A stretch of 64,000 nucleotides of DNA from Rutidosis leptorrhynchoides (GCF_046630445.1 NC_092339.1:60261001-60325000); one strand, 5' to 3'; positions 1-12,176 are shown, counted from the stretch's first letter. Translations and numbers: made by a program. The notes: a model not told the origin generated them from the letters alone.

Positions 1-1351
1 ATGCAACCACCGTTCTTACGGTTGACACCCGATTTGGTTCAGGTGACCTAATGAATTCTGGTGAATTCTTAGGATTTTACGTTCAATGGTAATGAACGCA
101 TTGAAAATGGGTTTTCAGAAAACAAATCGGTTTTTAATTTTGATCAAAATATTTTCTCGTTCAAGCTCGAGTTTAGATATCATCGAATTCTATGAGTTTG
201 AATTCTCAATCTTTAAGGTCAATCTCAAGGATTGAGTAATATCAGGCTTAAAAGCTGATTTTTGATCTTTAAGGAGATTATCCTTTCTGGGGATCTGATT
301 CATTAGTCTTATAAGCTAATTTGCACCGTGCCCCCCATTGTACGAGACATATCCTCTCATGGTTAGGATAAGTCCGACCACTTGGCGACCCTGTTTGATG
401 CTGAGGTCCGTGGATTTCCAGCTGATTTTCAAGAAAAATTTTCAAGGTTTTTTGTAGACTCTACAACTGGTCTGGACAATAACTTCCTGACCTAAATCAA
501 GAAGCGCGTGTCTTTTTCTCGGAAGACTTTACTTCCTTTTAAATTCTATTACAATAAAATGGGTAAAACTTGATTAAAATTGTCCAAAACAAAAGTGTCT
601 TCAATTATTTGTACAAAAATATATGATATATGTTCTAAATAACTTGGTAAATTTTTCTCACACTTGGCTTTTATTTTCCTTTCTTTGCCTTTTTATTCTC
701 CTCTATTCCATTTTAAATGAATTCAATCATTTTGGGTTGTTTCTCAATTTATGTCCTTTACGAGGTAACAATAATTTCAGTGTTAACACCTAGTTTTATC
801 GTTCATAAATATGTATAAACATGATTTTGAATTCATTTATTTGAAAAAATTTTAAAATTTTTACTAGAATTGGGTAGTCAGTATATAAGACTAGGGCTGT
901 TCTTTATTATCAGAGAGCACTAGATTCTAATACAACTACTGCGTTACTAGTATTTTTAATGGTAACCAAGTGTTTAAATTGAAATTTTAAAAATCCGAAA
1001 GAATTTAACCCCTTCCCACACTTAAGATCTTGCAATGCCCTCATTTGTAAGAAATCAGTAACAATTTAAATTATTGAGGGTGATTAGCGTAGAAAAAATG
1101 ATTAAATTTACCAAAGTTTCCAAACATATTGTTGTTTGTGTTGAATGATAAATGGTACACATCATTTGTTCATTCCGTCTGTTGTTACATCATACTTGTT
1201 TTTCGTTTTGTCGTCAAAATTAATAGCTTTTGCTGAACTTAATGCCAGTCTTTGAAAATGCGCTGTTTTACCCTGTTGTGTACATGAGATAAAATACATA
1301 CAATACAAATATAAACATGCATGGTATTTTGAAATGGGACTTGATATCCCA
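1..1351 (-). other. Ath-1 3' untranslated region (Athila-type, internal)
   Basis: No coding sequence is visible. Read on the minus strand, the stretch matches the 3' internal region of the plus-strand elements at 14277-15639 and about 31830-33000, for example the shared blocks around AAGTGTGGGAAGG and GGTCACCTGAACCAAATCGG. It therefore lies between the env-position gene and the 3' LTR of Ath-1. That LTR is beyond the left edge of the window. Confidence 0.8.
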
Positions 1352-1484
1352 CTTTCAAATTATAAAAATGAAATATTAGTACAAAATAATAAACATATTA
1401 AACATTACATAAAACTATCACAATGTTAAATGTTTAGCATAAATAGATAAAAATAATAAAAGAGAAGACATCATCAATGGAACA

Positions 1485-3007
1485 CTATTGATTTGGATAG
1501 GGGTTCCAGTTCATATCACCGTTCGGGTTCCATGGTTGGTGATAGGTGTTCTGGTAGGCTTGATTGGGATCATACAAGTCATAGGGTGGCCGCATGTCGG
1601 GCTGATGCGGTGGATAGTAAGCAGGCCGAGTCAGTATGTAGTTATTTGGTACCTGATATGATAGCTGGCTCATGATTTGGTGCTGATGAACTTGCCAGCT
1701 ATCGTGTTGGCGTCGCCTAGAAGTCTCATACTCATTCGCGGCTTGCCACTACTCATACCGACGATGCCTATCCTCATTAGTCATCTCTACCTCATCTATA
1801 CGCTGGAAAACGTCAGTGGCACTATCCCTAATGACATCCCTAATGTCATCCGCTTCCTCTATTTCCTCATCCGAACTCCTCTCTACCTGTGGATGGCGGC
1901 CCTGATATGGTATTGCCTGATTGCATCTCCTAGTCAATACCTTTGCACCTTGATAGACTTGCACACCTAAAGTCTCGTCCTGTTCCCTACATACCATCAT
2001 CGGACCCCCTTGATCCCTATCTACACCTAAATACTCTCCAATGAGAGTAACAAAAATACCTCCTCCTATTATTCTCCTTCCTGTATACCTTCCACCATTT
2101 TGGACAGATAAAAACCAACACAGTAGGGGATATTAACAAAGCTTCTAGTGTCTCGAATGCACTTAAGGTAAAATAAATCGTGTAAAGGCATTTTCTCCTT
2201 GTTGTTACCTCTTTGTGTAATCGAGTTTGCTAAGAATCTATGTATTATACGAAGCTCGGATTTATTAATATCTAAATAGGAGTGTCTTCCTCCCCGCGTA
2301 AACACATTAAAATTTGACATACGCCTCCAGATGGCGTTAGCGTCAAAATTTCTATCTACTCGCTCACCATGATAAATCAAATTTGTACAATCAGGTGATA
2401 GTAATTCAGCGGGAGTGTAAATCTGTAAAGCCCTGGCCATGTTCAGCATGGACATCCTGTGCATCCTACGGCCAAGTAAAAATCTAAGAAAACTCTTATC
2501 ATCTAACCTATCTACATCTTTATTAAAAGCTATAGTACTCATTAGCTCAACACACCACTATTTATATACAGGCCTACGAGTGGTAAATAAACATTCTCAG
2601 TCGGAAAAAGAAGAGCTGCCATACCTTTAGATTAGATGCTGCCTAACTGGGTTAGCTAGGTGGACCCTTTCCAAAGGCTCCCAATCTATTACCCTTGGTA
2701 CTTCTACATTTTTAGTCCAAAGCATAAATTTATTACTTTGGTACGTCGGGTAATCTCTCCAACTTCTATCAATCCTTAAATTGGGATGCAACTGTTCTTC
2801 ATGAATTGTTGGGTGTTCTATTATATGGTGAACGGGAAATACTACGTAGGCAATAAAAAATTGTGATTCTGGTTCATAGTATGGTACGTGTTGATCATAA
2901 TGTTGTTGTTGTTCAGGTTGTTGTTCCGGTTCGTGATATTGCATCTCTGGCTGTGGTTCCAGATCAGGTTGCCTAGAAGATGATGCACCATCAGTATCTG
3001 TATTTCT
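1485..3007 (-). pseudogene. Ath-1 env-position gene, exon 2, broken
   Basis: This is the gene lying after pol in an Athila-type element. The open pieces, in order on the minus strand, are 3007-2627 (acidic and Gln-rich start, then DRSWRDYPTY and IDWEPLERVHLANP), 2542-2069 (SFLRFLLGRRMHRMSM and IIHRFLANSITQRGN), 2000-1749 and 1673-1485 (Pro/Asn/Tyr-rich tail). They lie in different frames with stops between them, so the gene is dead. Spacing and motifs such as RFLxxxxxxR followed by a short DL segment resemble the large post-pol ORF of Athila elements. The Ath-4 gene at 39900-41157 has the same organisation. I see no clear signal peptide or membrane helix, so env-position describes location only. 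The function is unknown, and the Athila ORF family assignment is from memory of the family rather than a search. Confidence 0.6.
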
Positions 3008-3645
3008 CTGCAAAACACATTAAACACAAAATTTGTGCATCCAAATATGCATTAGTGTTAGCAAAATAACAAATTAAAACAATTACAATAACATGTTTAA
3101 TCCATATTAAACTTATACTCATTTTCATATTTTTATCAATTCTACACTTTTTCAAATAAGCATATATGAAAATGTTTACAAAGTTCATAAGTATTCAACT
3201 CAAATAACATGTCAAAATAATTATTACTAGCAATTAAACAAGTTTCAAATGGCATTTATATCAAATTAATCAAGTTCATGAATTTTTTACTTAAAAAGTC
3301 CACTTTAATTCTCAAAAATCATGTTTAGGTTCAAAGTTTAGATCATTTAACTACCTAAACATGTTACACTACTTAATTTAGCAATAATTCATGACAAAAA
3401 TCGGCCATAACCTGTTTATATCAAAAATCCCCAAATTGCTCAAGAACACAAACCCTAGATTTCTAAAATTTTTAAAGTTTTTGGCTTCAAATCATGTTAA
3501 ATAGCATCAATCTAGGTTATACATGCATAATATACTAACAATTTAACTCTAATTACACTAGAAATTAACAAAATTAAATTAGGTAAAATAGTTATAATTA
3601 TCACTAAAACTGAGAAATTTAAGAGTTTAGGGGTAAAATTTTTAC
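3008..3645 (-). other. probable intron of the Ath-1 env-position gene
   Basis: On the minus strand the donor AAAAAG|GTAAAA lies at 3646/3645. The acceptor, TTTTGCAG|AGAAAT after a T-rich stretch, lies at 3008/3007. The 638 bp between them are AT-rich and non-coding. Removing them joins exon 1 to exon 2 in phase. Ath-4 has a parallel intron at 41158-41983, which supports the model. Confidence 0.5.
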
Positions 3646-3675
3646 CTTTTTGCTTCCCCATCTAAAGAAAGGCAT
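3646..3675 (-). CDS. Ath-1 env-position gene, exon 1 (ten codons)
   Basis: The short open start MPFFRWGSKK ends at a splice donor (AAAAAG|GT) and continues in phase into exon 2 at 3007. It is too short to be called without the Ath-4 parallel, where exon 1 is only MTSK at 41984-41995 before a similar Arg-starting exon 2. The leader upstream is rich in CA repeats and lies just downstream of a palindrome pair. Confidence 0.4.
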
Positions 3676-3829
3676 GATTATAGCGGATTATTGTGACGAA
3701 TTTCGTTGATTTTGGTTGAAAAATGATGATTTTAGGTGATGTTTGGTGAGAGTTTTTGGTATGTGTGTGTGTTTTTTGTGAAGACAGAACAGCTCGCTGC
3801 TCTTTTTGTTCCTGACCAGCATCTGGCCA

Positions 3830-3879
3830 CCATGCGATCGCATGGCTTACCAGTGCAAACCCCATGCGATCGCATGGGG
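3830..3879. repeat. palindrome pair, 32-bp pitch, upstream of the Ath-1 env-position gene
   Basis: Two copies of the perfect palindrome CCATGCGATCGCATGG lie at 3830-3845 and 3862-3877, with a 16-bp spacer. The second copy extends to a 22-bp perfect palindrome at 3859-3880. The same pair occurs in LTRs and leaders elsewhere in the window at the same pitch, in unrelated flanking sequence. Confidence 0.9.
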
Positions 3880-3880
3880 T

Positions 3881-4762
3881 GTAATTGTTTTTTTTGTTTT
3901 TTTATATAAAATCATTTACTTATGAAACAATTAATTAATTTTATAAAATTTGTTTTCTTTTAGAATGAGGGCGTTTCGGATCGTTGTCCTAGTTCGTCCC
4001 TCGACAAAATTTTAAAATTTGTCATTTTAAAGCGATTGTTTTAAAAGCAAAGATTTTTGAGTTTTTTTTTTTTTTTAATGTTTTTGGCATACTTTAATTC
4101 AATAAGATTAAAAATAATGATAATAAAATTTCTCGTCCCGCCCTCGGGTAAAGCAATTTCGGTTCAACGACCTAGTCTTCAACTCACGACGAATTTTATA
4201 AATCAATTTTTAACTTGATGAAGTAAAGTACATTTTTGTTTTTAAATTCACACCAAACTTAAATTTAAAATGCATAAAATTTCATATAAATATTATTAAT
4301 ATTTATATACATTTATTTTACAAACTTTCATTTAAAATATTATAATTATATAATAGTTTTAAAAATTTAAAATAATAATTTAATATTTATATATTAATTT
4401 TAAAAATAAGGTAAAAATACAAATTAAAAATCTTTTTGGTCTTTTATCCCACTTTAATCAATCAAATATTATCAAAAATATACGCCCCTCTTTTGAGTAA
4501 AGTAGTTTCGGCTATTTTACCTAGTTTTACTCCTGATAAATTTTTGAAATATTTTGGATTGATTGATTAAAGATATTTATACCTTAAGAATAAACGGTAA
4601 ATTTCGCAGTGATGTAATAAATTTTTGTATGATATCAATAATTTAGGTTTCGCATACCTAATTTTATTGAATATCAATTTAATACTTTATAGCGAACGAT
4701 TCAGCGTTTATTATCAAAAGGTTAAAAGCAATAAAATAAAAATAAAAACTGTACATACTTAC
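3881..4762 (-). other. Ath-1 non-coding spacer between the zinc-finger ORF and the env-position gene
   Basis: The stretch is AT-rich with no plausible ORF. Positions from about 4040 to 4762 match the region after the zinc-finger ORF of Ath-2 (31086 to about 31822). The right edge is a consensus splice donor on the minus strand (CATAG|GTAAGT, exon end at 4763), conserved in Ath-2 at 31085/31086. The segment may therefore be intronic in a spliced element transcript. Confidence 0.55.
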
Positions 4763-4778
4763 CTATGAGATAGAATTC

Positions 4779-5195
4779 TCAGAGACCTGCTTTAACCGAC
4801 TCATAGGAGAGTCGTGTGATTTGGTTTTCCATAGCTACATAAGCGTAACCTCGATTCTTCAATAACTTTTCTTCTAAACATATGAACGGTCCTTCTCTGC
4901 ATAGAGTAACAAATTTGGTATTTGAATAAGTTTGATTGTTCGAACATTTACCTTCGTGTGACCATTTTCCGCATTTATGACATCTTTCAAGATGTCGTGC
5001 TCTTCTTTTTGTTGCGGATTTTGATTTTCCTTTATCAAAATGTGTCTTATGATGATCTTTCCTGAGTTCTCTCCTTACTTCATCCATTTTGCCTCTTATG
5101 AATGATACCAGTTCACTCGGGAAGATGTTATTATTACGTTTAGTAATCATAGCATGTCGTAGTAGACCATGGTTCAGATCAAAGGAATTATTCAT
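4779..5195 (-). CDS. Ath-1 post-pol ORF with a CCHC-like zinc finger
   Basis: The ORF encodes 138 residues and starts at ATG 5195. The N-terminal half is Asn/Lys-rich. A basic run (KSKSATKRRARHLER) then leads into CHKCGKWSHEGKC, a Cys-x2-Cys-x4-His-x3-Cys finger with one residue fewer before the last Cys than a gag knuckle. The C-terminal part holds KFVTLCREGPFICLEE and GYAYVAMENQ. Ath-2 encodes a homologue at 30653-31036. The ORF is separate from pol and downstream of the integrase, so it is not the gag nucleocapsid. The basic patch plus finger suggests RNA or DNA binding, but the function is not known to me. A consensus splice donor lies just after the stop. Confidence 0.65.
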   Translation of the reverse strand: MNNSFDLNHGLLRHAMITKRNNNIFPSELVSFIRGKMDEVRRELRKDHHKTHFDKGKSKSATKRRARHLERCHKCGKWSHEGKCSNNQTYSNTKFVTLCREGPFICLEEKLLKNRGYAYVAMENQITRLSYESVKAGL

Positions 5196-5366
5196 CTCGT
5201 AAAACCTAAAAGAAATAAAAATTCAGAATGGAGGGAGAAGACTAGTTCTTTAGGGTTTGCTAGGGAAAGACCATTCGGATTTCATTCTCAGAAACTACAT
5301 GAAAACAGAATATCTAACTCTAACAGAAATAAATATTACCCTTAAAAGATTCGAACCTTCCCACAC

Positions 5367-6587
5367 TTAATTAGATGTGTTGTCGAAATTGTGATTAACT
5401 TCATCTTCAAATTCCATTGGACCATGTATGTAATGTTTAACTCTGTGACCATTAACTTTAAATTCAATCCCATTTGAATTTATTAACTCTATTGTTCCAT
5501 ATGGGAAAACTCTTTTGACTATAAATGGTCCAGACCATCTTGATTTCAATTTTCCAGGAAATAGCTTGAATCGTGAATTGAAAAGAAGAACTCTGTCTCC
5601 TTCTTTAAATTCTTTTGAACTTCTGATTCTTTTATCATGCCATTTCTTCGTTCTTTCTTTATAGATTAACGAATTTTCATATGCTTCATGTCTTAACTCT
5701 TCTAATTCATTTATTTGACTTAATCGTAGACGTCCGGCTTCATGCAAATCAAGATTACATGTCTTCAAAGCCCAAAATGCTTTGTGCTCAATTTCTACTG
5801 GAAGATGAAATGTTTTTCCGTAAACGAGTTTAAAAGGTGTGGTTCCAATTGGAGTTTTGTAGGCTGTTCTAAAAGCCCAGAGTGCATCCTCCAATTTCAT
5901 GGACCATTCCTTTGGATTTGATCCTACAGTATTCTTTAGAATACGTTTTAATGCTCGGTTGGTATTTTCAACTTGTTCACTTGTTTGTGGATGATAAGCG
6001 GTTGAGATTTTATGAGTTACTCCATATCTTTTGAGAACCTTCTCAAGTTGATTATTTCAAAAATGAGTACCTCGATCACTTATTAAAGCTTTCGGTGTTC
6101 CGAACCTTGCAAAAAGACGTTTTAAGAAGTTGAATACAACTCATGCATCGTTAGTTGGGAGAGCATGTGCTTCCGCCCATTTAGATACATAATCAATGGC
6201 AACGAGAATGTAGGGATTATTATGAGATTTTGGAAATGGACCCATAAAGTCAATATCCCAAACTTCAAATACTTCACATACTTGAATGACATTTTGTGGC
6301 ATTTCATCGCGTTGACTTATTTTTCCGGTCCTTTGACAAGCATCACAGGATTTACAGAGAAGGTGTGCATATTTGAAAATTGTAGGCCAATAGAATCCAG
6401 CGTCTTAAACTTTTCTTACTGTAAGTTGAGGCCCATAATGCCCTCCTGTTGGTCCTGTATGACAATGGTTTAAGATTTGAGTAGCTTCATTTCCGAATAC
6501 ACATCGGCGTATTATTCCATCGGGATAATTTTTAAACAAATGTGGATCTTCCCAAAAATAGTGTTTTATATCACTAAAGAATTTCTT
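5367..6587 (-). pseudogene. Ath-1 integrase, broken
   Basis: This is the C-terminal part of an Athila-type pol. The open C-terminal 177 residues (5900-5367) contain [18 protein letters not shown], a KRWHD-like segment and a [22 protein letters not shown] block, typical of the integrase C-terminus. Upstream on the minus strand, about 6300-5900, the core motifs are readable, including the second catalytic Asp in LISDRGTHF and the HPQTSGQVE region with the catalytic Glu. They are separated by stops and frame changes. The zinc-binding N-terminus lies around 6330-6560, also interrupted. The ORF ends at 5367, followed by the zinc-finger ORF. The homologous domain in Ath-2 is 29250-30481. Confidence 0.8.
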
Positions 6588-8017
6588 TCATTTTTGGTAC
6601 GACAACCATTTTTCAAGGAATCCACATAGTAAGTAGTTTGCATAGTCTGCAAGCCATGAAATTTCATTATAATCGATCTTCAAAAGATATTCATCAGGAA
6701 AGTTATCTTGTATAGCCGATTCATTTAGAACTTCTAATTCGGGATTTTCAAGACGAGAAAGATGATCAGCGGCGAGATTTTCTGCTCCATTTTTGTCTCG
6801 AATTTCAATATCGAACTCTTGTAAGAGTAAGATCCAATAAATTAATCGTGGTTTAGCATCTTGTTTTGAAAACAGGTATCTAAGAGCAGAATGGTCGGTA
6901 TAGACCACCGTTTTAGCTAGAACGAGATATGAACGAAATTTGTCAAAAGCAAAGACAATAGCAAGGAGTTATTTTTCAGTAGTTGTGTAATTCGTTTGTG
7001 CTTCTTGTAATGTCTTACTAGCGTAATAAATAGGTTGAAATCGTTTTTCAATCCTTTATCCTAAAACGGCTCCCATTGCAAAATCACTTGCATCGCACAT
7101 GAGTTCAAATGGTAGATTCCAATTTGGAGTTATCATGATCGGCGCATTATGAGTTTTTCTTTAAGAATATTAAAAGATTTGATGCATTCATCCGAAAAGA
7201 TGAATGGAGCATCTTTTTCAAGGAGTTTATTCATAGGTGTGGCAATTTTCGAAAAGTCTTTTATGAAACGTCGGTAAAAACCAGCATGCCCTAGAAAACT
7301 CCTAACTCCTCTAACATTGGTGGGATGTGGAAGTTTAGCAATTACATCTACTTTAGCTCTATCAACTTCAATTCCTTCCTTTGAAATTTAATGACCAAGA
7401 ACGATGCCTTCTTTAACCATGAAATGGCATTTCTCCCAATTAAGTACTAGATTTGATTGTTTGCATCTAATAAGCATTTGTTCAAGATTAACTAGACATG
7501 TTTCAAAAGTATCATCGAAGACTGAAAAGTCATCCATGAAAAATTCCATGCATTCTTCTATCATGTCGTGAAAAATCGCCATCATGCACCTTTGAAAGGT
7601 TGCAGGGGCGTTGCAAAGTCCAAATGGCATGCGTTTGTAAGCAAAAGTACCATAAGGGCATGTGAACGTGGTTTTCTCTTGGTCCTCGGGTGTGATTAGA
7701 ATGTGAAAGTATCCGAAAAAACCGTCAAGAAAACAATAGTAACTGTTTCCGGCTAACCTTTCCAACATTTGATCAATGAAAGGTAAGGGAAAGTGATCTT
7801 TTCTGGTGACATCATTTAATTTTCTATAATCAATACAGACACGCCATCCTGTTACAGTCCTAGTAGGAATAAGCTCATTTTTTTCATTTGTGATGACAGT
7901 CATGCCACCCTTCTTAGGTACGCATTGAACTGGGCTTACCCATGGACTATCACAGATTGAATAAATTAAACCTGCATCGAGCAGTTTAATAATTTGTTTC
8001 TTAACATCATCTTGCAT
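6588..8017 (-). pseudogene. Ath-1 reverse transcriptase and RNase H, broken
   Basis: The reverse transcriptase (8017-7388) has the Athila-type WVSPVQCVPKKGGMTVI start, the RVCIDYRKLN block, MPFGLCNAPATFQRCM and the catalytic FMDDFSVF. It is closed by an in-frame stop in LGH*ISK at 7388. Farther on there is a one-base deletion near 7150 and further stops, then RNase H resumes at 6908-6588 with [22 protein letters not shown] and [15 protein letters not shown] frameshift near 8053 separates it from the protease linker. The enzyme copies element RNA to DNA in virus-like particles. This copy cannot make a full polyprotein. Confidence 0.85.
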
Positions 8018-8025
8018 ATTAGGAT

Positions 8026-9561
8026 TTAGTCTTCATTGGCGTTGCACATATTTTTATGACCTTCTTCCATAAGGATTTTATGTGTGCAATACGAAGGACT
8101 TATTCCTTTAATGTCATGAATCTTCCATGCAATAGCTGGTTTATGAGCTTTTAGCACAGAAATGAGTTGAGATTTTTCATTTACAGTAAGAGAAGACGAT
8201 ATTATTACATGTAATTCAGATTCACCATGTAAATAAGCATATTCCAAATGGGTTGTAAGTGGCTTTAACTATAATGTCGGTGGTTCTTCTATCGAGGATT
8301 TATATTGATATCTGTCTTCCTCTTTTAGCATTTGAAGTTCTTCTGTTGTTGGTTCGTAATCATTAGCTATGAGTGTAGCTAACATTTCAGCTTCATCAAT
8401 TGGTGCATTTCCTTCTCCTAAAGAACTTTCTCCTGTTCCCTGTAATTCTGGAAATTCTTCTAACAATTCTGTATGTGAATCTATAGTTTGAATATAATAA
8501 CATGTATCATCTGCAGATTGCGGTTGTTGCATAGCTCTATCAACAGAAAAGGTAACACTCTCGTCCTCTATACTTAGGGTCAATTTCTTACCAAACTCGT
8601 CTATTATTGCTTTAGCCGTGTTTAATAATGGTCTTCCTAGTATGAGAGGAACTCGAGAATCTTCTTCCATGTCTAGAATAACAAAATCTACTGGAAATAC
8701 TAAAGTACCAACTTTAACTAGCATGTTTTCCATTATCCCTCTAGGATATTTTACTGATCGATCGGCTAGTTGTATGTTTATTCGTGTTGGTTTCAATTCT
8801 CCAAGGTCTAGTTTAGCGTATAATGAATACGGCATTAAATTTATACTAGCACCTAAGTCTGCCAATGCTTCTATTGAACTAAGACTACCTAGAAAACATG
8901 GAATTGTGAAACTTCCTGGATCAGAGAGTTTTTCTGGTATCTTATTCAACAGTACTGCAGAACAATTAGCATTCATTGTAACAGCCGAGAGTTCTTTCAT
9001 TTTCTTTCTATTTGTGATTAAATCTTTCAGAAATTTAGCATATCTTGGCATTCCTGAAATCACATAAATGAAAGAAAGATTTACATTTATTTGTTTAAAC
9101 ATATCCAGGAATTTGGATTGCTCGACTTCAAGTCTTTCTTTTCTCATTTTACTCGGGTAAGGAAGTGGTGGTTGGTATGGTTTAACATAAGGCTTTGCCT
9201 TAACTGTATTCTCTTTATTAACCTTTTCAACTACCGGTTCTGATTCCTTCTCTTGTTCAGGTTGTGGTGCCTGTGTAGTAGGAATAGCGTCATCAGAAAT
9301 TACAGGCATTTTAGGTGGTTTAAGTGTAATACCACTTTTTGTGGTAATGGCTTTAGCTGTTTCATTCCGGGGGTTAGCATTTGTATCGCTGGGTAGACTC
9401 CCCGGTTTTCTTTCACCTATCAACCTTGCTAGGTTGCTTACTTCTTGTTCCATATTTTGGATAGAAGCTTGTTGATTTCTAAATTCTTGAGCATTTTGTT
9501 CATTGGTTTGTTTCTGAAATGTGAAAAACTGAGTTTGAGATTCAACTAGTTTTGACATCAT
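8026..9561 (-). pseudogene. Ath-1 aspartic protease and linker to reverse transcriptase
   Basis: The main open piece of 430 residues (9561-8269) begins within gag. Its SKLVESQTQFFTFQK coiled segment is followed by a Pro-rich linker (KPYQPPLPYPSKMRKE). The protease follows with active site ADLGASINLMP, where Asp-Leu-Gly-Ala replaces the usual Asp-Ser/Thr-Gly-Ala, and later VPLILGRPLLNTAKAII. An in-frame stop at 8269 is followed in the same frame by 8247-8026 (HLEYAYLHGESEL and WKIHDIKGISPSYC), the conserved linker into reverse transcriptase. The Asp-Leu-Gly-Ala-Ser variant and the DIKGISPSYC linker mark the Athila lineage. The protease would mature the Gag-Pol polyprotein. Confidence 0.85.
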
Positions 9562-10956
9562 CTCTTCTAAATTTGGCTTTTTATCATCGGTTTGTGGTGG
9601 TTTATTTTGAAAAATAGGTCTTTGCTGGTTGTAAGTATTGTTGGATATTTGTTGATTGCTAGGACCTTATTGGTTGTTGTATGGAACATTTCAGTTATAA
9701 TTCTGATTTTGATTGTAGTTTGGTCTTGGCGGTTGATAATTATTCTGATAATTATTTTCAGGCCTTTGGTTTATATATGAAACATTCTCTCTTTGTTCCA
9801 TTGTTTGTTCAATACTGAGACAATCTTTTGTCAAATGTGGTCCTCCACACTACTCACAGCTAATTCGTATTGCATGAATATCCTTAGTCATCTTTTTCAT
9901 TCGTCTCTCGAAAGCATCTATCTTTGCGGAAATGGAATCAAAGTCATGGCTAGAATCGGCTATTGCCGCTTTAGATGATCTAACGATATCTTTTTCTTGA
10001 TGTCACTCGTGTGAGTGGGAAGCAGTGTTATCAATATTTTTTAAGCTTCAGTTGCGGTTTTCTTCATAATAGAACCACCAGCTGCTATGTCGATGTCTTT
10101 TCGTGTAGTAATATCACATCCTTGGTTGTACTATTTGATAAGTGTCTAAACCATGTTGAGGACATCCTCTCAACAACTTTCCGAATCTTGTCCACGCCTC
10201 ATATAAAGTTTCATTTGGCTTTTGTGTGAACGTAACAATTTCTCCTTGAAGTCTCACGGCTTTAGATGCCGGAAAGAATCTTTTAAGAAATTTTTCAACT
10301 AAGACATCCCATGTATCAATCGCCCCTTCAGGTAACGATTCTAACCAATCTTTGGCTTCTCCCTTTAAAGTCCAGGGAAATAACATGAGATAGATCTGTT
10401 CATCCTCAACTTCTCTTATTTTGAATAAAGTACAGATCCTATTAAAGGTTCGATGATGTTCATTTGGATCTTCCTTCGGTGCACCACTAAATTGGCATTG
10501 ATTAGTTACCATGTGTAGGATTTGTCCTTTGATTTCATAATCTGGTGCATTAATGTCTGGTTGAGTAATTGCATGACCTTGGCCAGTGCGTTTAGCTCTC
10601 ATTCGGTCTTCCATACTTAGAGGTTCCAGATTTTCCATGATTGAAATTGTTGAATCTGAATCACTAGAGGATTCTGATTTAATGGTTTCTTCCTCGACAA
10701 TTTCTAGATGAGTAATTTGTGGTTTAGGAGAAATGATTAGTGGTTCAGGATCTCTGAATTGTCCTTGAATATCCTCCGGGTTCTCAATTGTGAGGTTGGG
10801 TTCAAAAAATGGATTATCAGAAATTTGAATTGGAGTACTTGGTTGACTAGATGACGATTCTAAAGAAAAATCAACGGCGACAATGTTGGCTAGATGTCTT
10901 GATCGAGTTACAGGTGGTGAACGTATGAAAGGTGGTGAACGTTTTGCTCGGTGCAT
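9562..10956 (-). pseudogene. Ath-1 gag, broken
   Basis: Gag starts at ATG 10956 with MHRAKRSPPFIRSPPVTRSRHLAN, and Ath-2 has the same start at 24948. A Ser/Glu/Pro-rich segment follows, then the retrotransposon gag core at roughly residues 130-270 (IYLMLFPWTLKGEAKDWLES, FLKRFFPASKAVRLQGEI, LYEAWTRFGKLLRGCPQHGL). Relative to Ath-2 about eight bases are missing near 10125, which ends the ORF at 10114. Remnants of the Asn/Gln-rich tail continue to 9562. Gag forms the virus-like particle shell. The frame of the downstream protease piece equals the gag start frame, consistent with one ancestral gag-pol ORF. Confidence 0.85.
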
Positions 10957-12176
10957 TCACTGAATAGCCTATTAGTTATAAAAATAAAAATTATTAAAGT
11001 TATCAAATTAATAGACTTTTCTGATTTTGCCCACGTTTGGAATAGCCAATAGATGCAGCAGGTAGCTAGGACCCTTTAAATCGGAAGCCCACAACTCGCC
11101 ACTAACAAATCCAACTATTACTACGAACCAGAAAATTTTGATGTCTATCAATTTAACTGCTTAAAATAATTTTTCATCGAAATTTAAAGAAGATAAAGAA
11201 AATTCTATGTCCTAAAAACTAGAGCGTCGAGAAATAAGAACGAAAAAGAGCGCGTCGAAAAACGTCGAAAAATAAAAGGTCGAAAAATAAGCGTCGAAAA
11301 ATAATAAAATGCAGCGTCGAAACTTAAAAGTCTAAAAACTAAATATTAAAAGTTGCGTCTAAAGGAGATAAAACTTAAAGGAATTCTATATCCAAAACGG
11401 CAATAACTTAAAAGGCACTAAAATTTCTAAAATATTAAAGCGATAAGCGATGTCGTAAATTTCTAAAGCGTCTAAATCTTAATCTAAAGAAAAAGCACTT
11501 AAAGGATTTTACGGCAAAGCTTAAAAATTTATAAAATAACTACGGTAAAAACTAAGTTTAAACTAATTACGAGCGATAAAAATAAACTACGTACTAAATA
11601 ATAAAAAGATACAAAAATGATAAAATTACTAATTTTTATAAAAATATTATTTTATATTATTATTTTATAAAAGTATTAAGTTTATAATTTAATAAAACTA
11701 ATTAAAACTTAAAAATACAAATTAAATAAAAACTAAACTAAATTATTATTAAAATAAACCCTAATTAGGTAATTAATTAATAATTATTATTATTACGTAA
11801 CCCTAATTCAATGGTCAAAGGTACCAGACCTGTCACATCAACTCATGCGATCGCATGGATTCGGTTTCCAGGCCAAGTAGTTGGGCTGCTACAGTTTCGG
11901 GCCCGAATACTTCTTTTATTTTTTTATTTATTTTTTTAATTTAATTTTCTGTTTTTAATTCATAAAAAAATAATATGTAATAAAAACTTATATAAAAAAA
12001 ATTACTTATTAATCTTAATTTTTAACAAACAAAAAATAAATATATAAACTTTTTAATTTAAATACTTAAAAATATAGAAATAATTTTTTTTTATGTTTTT
12101 ATATTTTTAAATTTATATAATTTTTTACAAAAATGGATTAAAAACTTAATATATTTTTTATAGCGTTTCGCTCGTG
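10957..12176 (-). other. Ath-1 5' untranslated leader
   Basis: The 1.2 kb between the primer site and gag has no ORF. It contains a short tandem motif close to GTCGAAAAATAA repeated between about 11225 and 11330. One 14-bp palindrome, CATGCGATCGCATG, lies at 11844-11857. The Ath-2 leader (23671-24947) is homologous and keeps two palindromes, so the partner has decayed here. Confidence 0.75.

Noticed and set aside
8618-9067. Plus-strand ORF of 149 residues, with a homologous reverse-strand ORF at 26969-27316
   Set aside because: It is a shadow of the conserved protease region on the opposite strand. Conservation is explained by the protease.
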